Shown in pieces: positions 1-7,159 of a DNA stretch of 35,185 bases. The stretch spans positions 1 through 35,185 of the IMG/VR virus record IMGVR_UViG_3300025892_000059. The stretch is one strand, 5' to 3'. The notes beneath the pieces are model-generated. The model saw nothing but the letters and a program-made list of their open reading frames with translations. It did no database searches and was not told the origin of the DNA. This stretch comes from a virus. A program made the position numbers and the translations under genes. The number at the start of each line of letters is the position of its first letter. The stretch's first letter is position 1.

Positions 1-1457
1 GAGATACCACCAACCCAATTGTGTGAGTTCATAGATGCTCTTCTTATTAGAACTTCTCTGTTTACATTAGAATCTCTAAATCCATTAGAACCAATTAACA
101 ACCCTTCATATCCACCGATATCACCAGTGTATCCTTGAGTAGTTGCTTGGTTGTTTGCAACAACTGCATCGAAATCGATAAAGCCATTTGCATCTCTTGA
201 ACCTCTACCATTTTCTAAGTAGTGTTCAGTTAAATCCTTTCTGAAAGGTAGGATATCAGATACCCCATTACGATAGTTGTTACCTCTTGGACCTGTTCCA
301 CCACCTCTACCAGCTGAACCATATAATGATGTAGCTAGTTTAAGATTAGAATTAATTTCCCAATCCCAATTGAAAGTTGCTAGTGGTTTGTTATAGAAGT
401 TTCTTCTCATTGAGAATTCTTCTCCATTTAAAGTACCACCATTAGAGTTCCAACGTTGGTCGATTCCTTCACTACCAAAGTTTTGGTAATCTCTAATAGA
501 AACCCATACATCTCTTTGGTGATGCCATTGACCTGCCCCTAAAAAAGAAAAGTTCAACTCATGAGCTGAACCTTCTGGTGCGTAACCAACTGCTGCGAAG
601 TAAGTGTAACCTTCTCCACTTGTGTTATAAACATATCCATCTCCTTCCCATCTTGATAGTAAGAAAGATGATGCCCATCCCTTTTCGTTTTTACCTGTAT
701 TGTAAGATACTCCTGTTTTTTTGTAACCATCGTTACCAATCATTTGAAGTACTTTACCACCTTGACTTTTAGAAGCCGCTTTAGTAAAAATAGAAACAGT
801 TCCACCAACTGAAGGTACTGCTAATCTAGAGGCACCTAAACCTCTTTGGATTTGGATACCACTTGCAACATCAGTAAGACCTTGCCAGTTACTCCAATAC
901 ACCCAACCATTTTCCATATCATTAACGGGTTGCCCGTTGATAAGGAAAGATGTGTTTCTTTGGTCAAAACCTCTAAGAGAGATTCTTGAATCACCATATC
1001 CACCACCTTGTTTAGTAGCGTACACACCAGGTGTTTTGTTCATAATCTCAGGAAATTCTAAGTTACCAGTCTTTAGAGTAATCTCTGATACAGAGATTGC
1101 CGAAACTGCTACTGGAGTTTCCCTTACCTTCGCTACATCAATTACACCAGAAGTAACTACTACTTCACTTAATTGATTTAACGCAGTTTGTAAAACTACT
1201 TCCATTCCATCATATGCCTCTTCTTCAGCGGCATCGAATCCAATAAAAGTAATTACTAAAATATCCCCTGCTTTAGCATCAGAAATAGAAAAGAGACCAT
1301 CAAAATCGGTTGTTGTACCTATTTGGGTCCCTTTGATTACTACCGTTGCTCCCGGTAGGGGTTGATTTGCTTCCTCATCAATCACTGTTCCAGAGATTTG
1401 TGAGTAGCCGGTCATTGTGGTAAACACCATCAATAACCCAATTAAAAATTGCTTCAT
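1..1457 (-). CDS. TonB-dependent outer-membrane receptor, 3' end missing
   Basis: Read on the minus strand from ATG at 1457, this frame stays open to the left edge (about 485 codons), so the C-terminal barrel is cut off. It starts with a flavobacterial signal peptide (MKQFLIGLLMVFTTMTGYSQ), then a carboxypeptidase-regulatory-like domain (ISGTVIDEE...PLPGATVVIKGT), a TonB-box-like stretch (LSEVVVTSG), a plug domain with PGVYATKQGGGYGDSRISLRG and FLINGQPVNDMENGW, and the first aromatic-rich barrel strands. This order is standard for Bacteroidota SusC/TonB-dependent receptors, which import siderophores, glycans or peptides using TonB energy. The substrate cannot be read. It is divergent from the phage helicase and has its own promoter. 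On a phage genome it is unexpected; a host flank or a chimeric assembly remains possible. Confidence 0.93.
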   Translation of the reverse strand, partial: MKQFLIGLLMVFTTMTGYSQISGTVIDEEANQPLPGATVVIKGTQIGTTTDFDGLFSISDAKAGDILVITFIGFDAAEEEAYDGMEVVLQTALNQLSEVVVTSGVIDVAKVRETPVAVSAISVSEITLKTGNLEFPEIMNKTPGVYATKQGGGYGDSRISLRGFDQRNTSFLINGQPVNDMENGWVYWSNWQGLTDVASGIQIQRGLGASRLAVPSVGGTVSIFTKAASKSQGGKVLQMIGNDGYKKTGVSYNTGKNEKGWASSFLLSRWEGDGYVYNTSGEGYTYFAAVGYAPEGSAHELNFSFLGAGQWHHQRDVWVSIRDYQNFGSEGIDQRWNSNGGTLNGEEFSMRRNFYNKPLATFNWDWEINSNLKLATSLYGSAGRGGGTGPRGNNYRNGVSDILPFRKDLTEHYLENGRGSRDANGFIDFDAVVANNQATTQGYTGDIGGYEGLLIGSNGFRDSNVNREVLIRRASMNSHNWVGGI

Positions 1458-1588
1458 AATTGTACGTTTGTTTTTGTTCATATTAAATATAACTAATTAT
1501 TATAACTCTTACCATCAACGTGATGATAATCTTTAAATAGGTATCACATAATTCTAAAATAAGAAAAACGCTTCAACATATTTTGATA

Positions 1589-1620
1589 CTAAGATACGAA
1601 TAAATTTTTTAATAACCAAA
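1589..1620 (-). promoter_or_regulatory. Bacteroidota-type promoter for the TonB-dependent receptor
   Basis: On the minus strand TTTG (1620-1617) is followed by exactly 20 bases and then TATCTTAG (1596-1589), matching the Bacteroidota -33/-7 consensus TTG...TAnnTTTG and the spacing of the plus-strand promoters in this window. It implies a leader of about 125 nt. The leader contains a small inverted repeat, CATCA-ACG-TGATG, at 1513-1525. No other gene is seen between 1458 and 1725. Confidence 0.7.
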
Positions 1621-1652
1621 CAAAATTAGGAAAAAGTTAACATTTATTTTAT

Positions 1653-1683
1653 TTTGCTATGTCAATTTTTTTTCGTATATTAG
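1653..1683 (+). promoter_or_regulatory. Bacteroidota-type promoter upstream of the helicase
   Basis: TTTG at 1653-1656, a 19-base spacer ending in a run of T and CG, then TATATTAG at 1676-1683. The 3' part (T-run, CGTATATTAG) is nearly identical to the promoter at 23643-23674. Transcription would start near 1690, giving a leader of about 35 nt. Confidence 0.7.
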
Positions 1684-1688
1684 TAAAA

Positions 1689-1708
1689 GTGTATATTTAT
1701 ATATACAC
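1689..1708 (+). repeat. Inverted repeat over the helicase start site
   Basis: GTGTATAT and ATATACAC form a perfect 8-bp inverted repeat with a 4-base centre (TTAT). It sits immediately downstream of the host-type -7 box and overlaps the late-type motif at 1693-1701. It could be an operator, a hairpin in the early transcript, or a by-product of the AT-rich late box. Confidence 0.5.
1693..1701 (+). promoter_or_regulatory. Late-type promoter motif ATATTTATA (helicase)
   Basis: ATATTTATA followed by TATA, 24 bases before the ATG at 1726. The same motif at a similar distance precedes the virion-type genes at 26866 and 29847. T4 uvsW is a late gene, so a second, late promoter here fits the family. 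Confidence 0.55.
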
Positions 1709-1725
1709 ATATATAAGTATTGATA

Positions 1726-3108
1726 ATGTTAACATTAAGAAAAAATCAAATAGAGCCTGTTAAGAAGGGGATTGAGTACTTTTCACAAAAGAAACCAGTT
1801 CCTTCTATCATCGTTGCTCCTACTGCATTTGGTAAATCTATCGTTATAGCTCAAATAGCTAAAGGAATAGCTGAAAAAGTGTTGGTTATTCAACCTTCAA
1901 AGGAATTATTGGAACAAAATTACGAAAAATTCATCAATTTAGGTGGTGAAGCTACCATATATTCAGCCTCAATGGGTGAAAAAGAGATTGGTGATGTAAC
2001 TTATGCTACAATTGGTTCGATTGTTAACGTTGCATGGAAGTTTAAAGAGTATGGAATCACAAAAGTCATCATAGATGAGTGTGATAGGTTCCCCAGAGAG
2101 CCAAATGGTATGTTAAGAAGGTTCCTAAAGGGTGCTGGTATCACTTATACGTTGGGTTTAACAGCTACTCCTCTCAAATTACAAACAAATATGGGTGCAG
2201 ATGGTAAACCTTTCTCTAAATTAGTGATGTTAACCAATCGTTCTAAGAAAGGTAACTTCTTTAAGAAGATAATTTACGTTGCACAAATACAAGAGATGGT
2301 AAAATTAGAGTTTTGGAGTAGATTAGAGTACCAATCCTATGATTTCAACACAGGAGACTTGATTTATAACACTACTGGGGCTGAATATTCCAACTCTTCC
2401 ATCAAAAAAGCTTACAAAAACCAGAAAATCTCTTCAAAAATAGTAAAAAAGGTAGAAGAGTTGTACAATAGACGCTCAATATTGATTGCAGTACCTTCAA
2501 TTGATGAAGCTAAGGAGTTAACTACACTAATTCCAAGTTGTAAAGCGGTTTATTCTGATATGAACTCTCAAGAACGTAAAGAAACGTTAAAAGATTTCAA
2601 AGAAGGTAGATTAAGGTGTATTGCACAAGTAAATATCCTCTCAGTTGGGTTTGATTACCCAGAATTAGATTGTATTATCACTGGTAGACCAACAGCATCA
2701 CTTAGTTGGTGGTATCAGTTCGTTGGAAGGGTTACTCGTATTCATCCAAACAAGTCTGAGGGCTTAGTTGTTGATTTTGTAGGTGCAGTTCCTAAATTTG
2801 GTAAGGTTGAGGATATATATTTCAAATGTGATGATAAAAGTAGGTGGAGTATGTATGGTGAAGGTAAGAAATTACTAACAGGTATACCAATTAAGGAGAT
2901 TGGATTACATATAGAGGGTGAACCATCACCATATGAGAAGGCAGCTCAAGGACCTTCGGTAAAAATGCCATTTGGAAAATATGCAGGTAAAGAAATCATA
3001 CAAATACCAGCTCATTATAGAGAATGGATGTTAGATAACTTTAAATGGACACCATTTAATCAAAAGATTAAGGATGAAATTTTAAGGTTAAAAAACATCG
3101 GTATTTAA
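1726..3108 (+). CDS. uvsW: UvsW-like superfamily 2 DNA helicase with C-terminal DUF3820-like domain
   Basis: A 460-residue SF2 helicase. Visible motifs are I (PTAFGKS, residues 32-38), II (DECD, about 117-120), III (TATP, about 146-149), IV (SILIAVPS) and VI (QFVGRVTR, about 331-338). T4 UvsW unwinds branched DNA and R-loops and drives the switch from origin- to recombination-dependent replication. The last 47 residues (from MPFGKYAGKEI to the end) resemble DUF3820, a small domain usually seen alone or attached to nucleases. I chose ATG 1726; an in-frame TTG lies at 1720. The gene stands alone between the divergent receptor and the exported-protein operon, with both an early-type and a late-type promoter. 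RadD/SSL2-type helicases are close alternatives. Confidence 0.85.
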   Translation: MLTLRKNQIEPVKKGIEYFSQKKPVPSIIVAPTAFGKSIVIAQIAKGIAEKVLVIQPSKELLEQNYEKFINLGGEATIYSASMGEKEIGDVTYATIGSIVNVAWKFKEYGITKVIIDECDRFPREPNGMLRRFLKGAGITYTLGLTATPLKLQTNMGADGKPFSKLVMLTNRSKKGNFFKKIIYVAQIQEMVKLEFWSRLEYQSYDFNTGDLIYNTTGAEYSNSSIKKAYKNQKISSKIVKKVEELYNRRSILIAVPSIDEAKELTTLIPSCKAVYSDMNSQERKETLKDFKEGRLRCIAQVNILSVGFDYPELDCIITGRPTASLSWWYQFVGRVTRIHPNKSEGLVVDFVGAVPKFGKVEDIYFKCDDKSRWSMYGEGKKLLTGIPIKEIGLHIEGEPSPYEKAAQGPSVKMPFGKYAGKEIIQIPAHYREWMLDNFKWTPFNQKIKDEILRLKNIGI

Positions 3109-3117
3109 AACTTAGTT

Positions 3118-3126
3118 ATATTTATA
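3118..3126 (+). promoter_or_regulatory. Late-type promoter motif before the exported-protein operon
   Basis: ATATTTATA followed by GAAA, as at 14035 and 29816, but 149 bases before the next ATG (3276). If used, it would give a leader of about 140 nt that contains a small inverted repeat (GAGTA...TACTC, 3140-3157) and a near-tandem repeat of AATTGTTTTA just before the gene. No host-type promoter is visible in 3109-3275, so this is the best candidate for driving the operon. Confidence 0.4.
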
Positions 3127-3275
3127 GAAAATACTTACCGAGTAGTATCTTATACTCATAAGTAAAATTGTTCCAAAAATATCCGTTATTTAAGGGCTCT
3201 AAGCCTGTTGTAGGAAGTTTATCCGTTTTAGAATTGTTTTATCAATTGTTTTACCTAACTAGAAAGGTATAGCAG

Positions 3276-3782
3276 ATGAAGTGTGCTATAAACAAGTTTG
3301 TGTTAGTAGTTATATTCCTCTTTATGGGTATATCTACCCAAGCACAAAACGATTTTTACGAAACGAAAGAAATAGCAATCGGTGAAGTTACCAACGAAAT
3401 TCGTATGGGTAAGTTTGCTGGTAATAGGAATCTTACGGTTGGTATCAAAAATATTTTAGAAGAAATCATTCTAGAATTAGACTACGATTTATACGATGGT
3501 GCATCACAAAGGATTAATGTTAGATTAGTATTTTTTGATATTAAGAATATGGGTACATCTATCGCTGTTTTTAGAAAAGGTGTTGCTCTAACCCAAATTG
3601 CTGCTATCGGAGAGTTAATTGAAGATGGTAAAGTTATTAAGGTTTCCAAACAAGCAGGAACTTCAAAACAAATCTCTCAATCAACATTGATTATTGCAGC
3701 CGATGGTAGGTTCAATCAACAAACCGCATCAATCGCACTTAAACGAGTGTGTGAAAAAATAATAAAAGACTTATTAGAATGA
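3276..3782 (+). CDS. Exported protein, distant CsgG-like C-terminal half
   Basis: 168 residues with a clear signal peptide (residues 1-24, ending ISTQAQ). The mature part has the pattern K-G-V-x3-Q-I-x2-I-G, then a DGK turn, S-x2-A-G-T-S, a helix starting FNQQTASIALKRV, and a final amphipathic helix. The CsgG-like protein at 6440-7156 shows the same order of elements (KDGVTQKQITRLGLQ, a DAETG turn, GSGLGEATT, FRQSAIGVTTRKAL), so I infer a common fold. The N-terminal half of CsgG is missing. The start follows AGAAAGG spaced 10 bases upstream. It is the first gene of the operon and overlaps the next by 4 bases. A YajG/LptE-like periplasmic protein is another possibility. Confidence 0.6.
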   Translation: MKCAINKFVLVVIFLFMGISTQAQNDFYETKEIAIGEVTNEIRMGKFAGNRNLTVGIKNILEEIILELDYDLYDGASQRINVRLVFFDIKNMGTSIAVFRKGVALTQIAAIGELIEDGKVIKVSKQAGTSKQISQSTLIIAADGRFNQQTASIALKRVCEKIIKDLLE

Positions 3783-5404
3783 AAAAAATTTTACTATTAT
3801 TAGTTAGTGTAATGTTTACACTAAGTTCGTATGGACAATCATCAATTGATTATAGTCCAGTTAATACTGTTACGCAAGTTGGAGATACTTTGATTATGAA
3901 GTTCCAATACTTTAAAGGAGATGGAAACGACTTGACTTTAGGTCAATTAGATTTCGAATACAACAATAAATTGTTATCGTATGTATCACATGAATCACAA
4001 GCACCAACTGGTGCATCATTTGCTAGAAACAATTGGACAGGATATAAGTTTGTACCTAAAGCAGATTCCGATGAAGATGATATGGATGTACAATACACTT
4101 GGTGGAAAGATGAAGCAGGTGCTAATTCGTATGAGACTGGTGCTGATTGGAGTGTAGAAAGAGTTACTATACAATCTGCTAGTGCATTGGAAAATGGACA
4201 AGAATTTATTAAGTATTCGTTTAAGGTAAAGGATAAGTTTGGTAGTGGGTATTCCAACTATAATGATATCATTAAAGTGAATTGGGCAAACTACCAAGAA
4301 TCAGATGGTACACAAATACAAACTACTCGTTCTAAAGATGGACAAGATTTAAGTGGTATCGAAGGTGGTAATGCTGGTAACTTTGTAATAAATCTTAAAA
4401 CTGCTAATACTGATAACTATACTGATTACTCTTATACTGTTAAGAATGGTGTAGGTGAATCAGTTGCAACTGGTACGTTTGATGAAAGTGGACAAGCATC
4501 TATAAGTGATTTAGAAAACAACGTAACTTATACGGCAGAAGCAAACTTAACCGAAGCTGCATCTTACTTAGATGAAGTTGTAACTGTATCTGATTTGGCA
4601 TTAGTATTTGCTGAGGCGATTGGAGCTGGTTCTGGTCCAAGTGGTGGTTCAACTACATTCGATTATTTCGTACAAGATATAATGGCTGATGTTGTTGGTG
4701 ATGGTGGTGTTGTTGATTTCCAAGATTCATATGAGATACTTGCTTACCTTCAAGGTGTAGATAGTTCTAATACAAACTTAATCACACAAGATGGACAAAC
4801 GGAAGATTATAGTGGTATAGCATCTACATATGGTGCAGTTGCTAATGATGTAGTAACATTCGCTAAATCATTCACACCAATTGATTCAGATGCTAGTTCT
4901 AAAACAATTGATTTGGCACATGGTTTAGTTGGGGATGTAAACTTCTCCCATTCATATACTCCAGTAGTAGAGAGTGGTGGTAAATCAACTTCTGCTAGAC
5001 AATCATCTGCTAGATATTCTAAAAGAGATTCGGAAGATGCTAATATTGATTTAATATCTGAAATAAACGATGAGGGGCAGGTGGTATTCTCAATTAACTC
5101 TGATGTTGAAGGTATGGTTGGTTCTCAGTTTAATATCGTATATGACCCTAATGTACTTTCATTGGAGAATGTAATATTTGATACTGGTAATACGATGACT
5201 AACTTTTCTAACATAGTTCAAAATGGAATAGTAAGGGTTGGTTCATTTGACCAAAACTTTGAATCTACTGTTAAAGAAGGAACACCATATAAACTAATAT
5301 TCACACCATTAGAAACAATAGAAAATACATCTGGTTTAATTTCTTTTAGAGTAAAAGAAGGTGTGAAAGCAGATGGAACAAAAATTAACTTTATAATACA
5401 ATAA
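3779..5404 (+). CDS. Exported surface protein with two cohesin-like domains and a dockerin-like segment
   Basis: 541 residues. Signal peptide 1-20 (ending LSSYGQ). Residues about 21-180 look like a cohesin-type beta-sandwich (opening V-x2-V-G-D-T-L and later LGQLDFEYNNKLLSY). Around 295-330 is a dockerin-like helix with a GDGGVVDFQDSYEILAYL loop. After a linker with GDVNFSHS and STSARQSSAR comes a second cohesin-like domain (VGSQFNIVYDPNVLSLENV) to the end. Cohesin and dockerin modules dock to each other in cellulosomes and on surfaces; this pairing in one protein suggests self-assembly, which is inference. A clear paralogue is encoded at 9400-11457. It overlaps the previous gene by 4 bases and is followed after 4 bases by a lipoprotein gene. 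Confidence 0.7.
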   Translation: MKKILLLLVSVMFTLSSYGQSSIDYSPVNTVTQVGDTLIMKFQYFKGDGNDLTLGQLDFEYNNKLLSYVSHESQAPTGASFARNNWTGYKFVPKADSDEDDMDVQYTWWKDEAGANSYETGADWSVERVTIQSASALENGQEFIKYSFKVKDKFGSGYSNYNDIIKVNWANYQESDGTQIQTTRSKDGQDLSGIEGGNAGNFVINLKTANTDNYTDYSYTVKNGVGESVATGTFDESGQASISDLENNVTYTAEANLTEAASYLDEVVTVSDLALVFAEAIGAGSGPSGGSTTFDYFVQDIMADVVGDGGVVDFQDSYEILAYLQGVDSSNTNLITQDGQTEDYSGIASTYGAVANDVVTFAKSFTPIDSDASSKTIDLAHGLVGDVNFSHSYTPVVESGGKSTSARQSSARYSKRDSEDANIDLISEINDEGQVVFSINSDVEGMVGSQFNIVYDPNVLSLENVIFDTGNTMTNFSNIVQNGIVRVGSFDQNFESTVKEGTPYKLIFTPLETIENTSGLISFRVKEGVKADGTKINFIIQ

Positions 5405-5408
5405 AAAG

Positions 5409-5789
5409 ATGAAAAAATTATTACTAATATTACTTACGTTTACTATATTAATTGGATGTGCTAAAGATGATGAATTTTTAGAACCAATTACTAATGAAGA
5501 AATACCACAATCTTTACAAATAAAAGAATTGATTGGTATAAAATTAGAAAACACTATTGTAACTGATAGAGTTGCTATGAATGTTAAATTACCATTAGAT
5601 GGTAAATATAGAATTAAGATAAGACATGGAATTAATAATGAACTAATATCACAAGAGATGATAGAAGCTGAAGAGGGTGATAATCTTCTTAGAGTATATG
5701 TTGCTTCTTTAGATAAGAGTGGTTATATGATTCAATTAACTGATGAATTTCACAACGTATTGGGTAATCAATCATTTGTGGTAAATTAA
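5409..5789 (+). CDS. Small lipoprotein, partner of the cohesin-like protein
   Basis: 126 residues with a lipoprotein signal (MKKLLLILLTFTILIGC; lipidated Cys at residue 17, followed by AKDDEF). The C-terminal 65 residues form alternating hydrophobic strands (YRIKIRHG, LLRVYVASLD, YMIQLTDE, QSFVVN). They resemble the end of the lipoprotein at 11454-11795, which also follows a cohesin-like gene. The strand pattern also recalls type IX secretion sorting domains, but these are not expected on a lipoprotein. Role unknown; a membrane anchor or chaperone for the upstream protein would fit. Confidence 0.65.
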   Translation: MKKLLLILLTFTILIGCAKDDEFLEPITNEEIPQSLQIKELIGIKLENTIVTDRVAMNVKLPLDGKYRIKIRHGINNELISQEMIEAEEGDNLLRVYVASLDKSGYMIQLTDEFHNVLGNQSFVVN

Positions 5790-5800
5790 ATAAATAAATT

Positions 5801-6103
5801 ATGAGTGATAAAAAAGAAGGATTCTTTGCACAAATAAAGAATCAAATAATAGCTGGGGTTGGTATAATACTAACTACGTTGGGTGGTGTTTTTATAGATG
5901 AAGTAAAATCATTTGTAGGAATAGAATCCGAAGAACAAACCGAACAAGTTCAAATAGAACAAAAGCAAGAGGTTAATGTTCAAGGACCTACTATCGTAGT
6001 AAACATACCAGAACAACAACCAGTAAAGGAGAAGGTGATTATCAAGGAGGTTAAAGTCCCTGTTAAGAAGAAAAAAGAAGTAGAAGAAGAAGCGGATTGG
6101 TAG
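5801..6103 (+). CDS. Membrane-anchored stalk protein, unknown function
   Basis: 100 residues. A short polar start is followed by one hydrophobic helix (about residues 14-34, IIAGVGIILTTLGGVFI), then a Gln/Glu/Val-rich and finally Lys/Glu-rich tail with no Cys (VNVQGPTIVVNIPEQQ, KVIIKEVKVPVKKKK). The Val/Lys/Glu tail resembles the stalk of the protein at 8869-9399, so both may project from the inner membrane into the periplasm. A spanin- or holin-like role is possible but not shown. Confidence 0.6.
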   Translation: MSDKKEGFFAQIKNQIIAGVGIILTTLGGVFIDEVKSFVGIESEEQTEQVQIEQKQEVNVQGPTIVVNIPEQQPVKEKVIIKEVKVPVKKKKEVEEEADW

Positions 6104-6137
6104 TAAGTTATAGGAAGTTAATTATTAAAATAAAATT

Positions 6138-6329
6138 ATGGTGTTTTTAGATGTTATTAGACAAATATGGACAGATTGTACTTTTTGGTATGATTACATA
6201 ATAGCAGTAGTAATATATTGTTTGATGGTTATGGCTTTTTCAGGTATTGGTAAAATGATATTTGAATTGGTTACAAATCCATCGCAATTTGATAATGTAC
6301 AATTTGGTATATTTGATTATTGTTGTTAG
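6138..6329 (+). CDS. Small single-pass membrane protein
   Basis: 63 residues with one strongly hydrophobic segment (about 20-38, IIAVVIYCLMVMAFSGIG) and a C-terminus ending in two cysteines. It starts 34 bases after the previous gene in an AT-rich spacer without a clear Shine-Dalgarno site. Not recognised; its size and position among envelope genes would allow a holin-like or assembly-factor role. Confidence 0.5.
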   Translation: MVFLDVIRQIWTDCTFWYDYIIAVVIYCLMVMAFSGIGKMIFELVTNPSQFDNVQFGIFDYCC

Positions 6330-6330
6330 T

Positions 6331-6435
6331 ATGAGAAAGATTATAGAAATATTAAGGAAATTGGATAATTGGTTAATCCAATCAGGATATAATATGTATC
6401 CCAATTTAACCAAACATATGAAAAATAAAAAATAA
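6331..6435 (+). CDS. Possible 34-residue protein
   Basis: ATG one base after the previous stop, 34 codons to TAA, and 4 bases before the next gene, so it fills the gap in the operon exactly. The product is basic, begins MRKIIEILRKLDNWLIQSGYN and looks like one amphipathic helix. No family is recognised. It may be only a spacer, but the spacing favours translation. Confidence 0.4.
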   Translation: MRKIIEILRKLDNWLIQSGYNMYPNLTKHMKNKK

Positions 6436-6439
6436 GAAT

Positions 6440-7156
6440 ATGAAAAAAATACTTTTTTTATTAGTATGTGTATTGTTTACACAAACTATATTTGGACAAG
6501 TAGGTTCGGTAGAGGCAGAAAAGTATCAAGCAGATTTTGAAAAAAGAAAATCAATTGATGATGTATCAGATTACGATGGGGAGTATATTCCTATTGCACT
6601 AATTAACATATCTGCATCTGATATGGTGTATGAGATGTGGCCTGAGTTAAAGGATGCTAGGATTGGATTAGGGGTAACCAATATGGTAATTGAATACTTA
6701 GATTGGACTAATCGTTTTGAGTTCGTAGAAGAGAAATCTGAGATTAAGAATAGAATGAAATCACAATGGGTTGCATCTCGTAAGGGTGTATCTGAAAATA
6801 AAGTATATGGTATGGGTAAGATTACTCTTGCTGAATACTTTGTTACTATTGAAATATATGATTTCTCAGTATCAGAAGATGAAGTTGTTGCGCTTAAAGA
6901 TGGGGTTACTCAAAAACAAATAACTCGTTTAGGATTACAAGTTAGGTTTACTGATGCTGAAACTGGAAGATACTTTGTTGGTTCTGGTTTGGGTGAGGCA
7001 ACTACTGTAAAGAAACAAGAAGGTTTGTTGGGGTTAAGTGTAGATGAAGTAAACTTTAGACAATCTGCAATTGGTGTTACTACTCGTAAGGCATTAGAAA
7101 CTGCTTCGGCAAGAATAGTATCTAGAATGATAAGAAAAGGAATATTCGAAAACTAA
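6440..7156 (+). CDS. csgG: CsgG-like outer-membrane secretion pore protein
   Basis: 238 residues. Signal peptide 1-20 (ending TIFGQ) with no lipobox Cys, unlike E. coli CsgG. The mature protein shows the CsgG-type core: IALINISASD, a helix with IGLGVTNMVIEYL, then NRFEFVEE (about 51-97), the strand YFVTIEIYDFSV, the turn DAETGRYFVGSG, and a C-terminal helix ETASARIVSRMI. CsgG forms an oligomeric pore that exports curli subunits. Such genes have been described, as I recall, in marine phages of SAR11 and OM43 bacteria. A curlin repeat protein and CsgE/CsgF are not recognisable here, so the cargo is unknown; the neighbouring exported proteins are candidates. Confidence 0.65.
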   Translation: MKKILFLLVCVLFTQTIFGQVGSVEAEKYQADFEKRKSIDDVSDYDGEYIPIALINISASDMVYEMWPELKDARIGLGVTNMVIEYLDWTNRFEFVEEKSEIKNRMKSQWVASRKGVSENKVYGMGKITLAEYFVTIEIYDFSVSEDEVVALKDGVTQKQITRLGLQVRFTDAETGRYFVGSGLGEATTVKKQEGLLGLSVDEVNFRQSAIGVTTRKALETASARIVSRMIRKGIFEN

Positions 7157-7159
7157 TGA

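Noticed and set aside
1-1720. Prophage border with a bacterial chromosome at the left end
   Set aside because: No integrase, tRNA or attachment-site repeat is visible, and T4-like phages do not normally integrate. An assembly chimera is kept as a possibility in the receptor finding.
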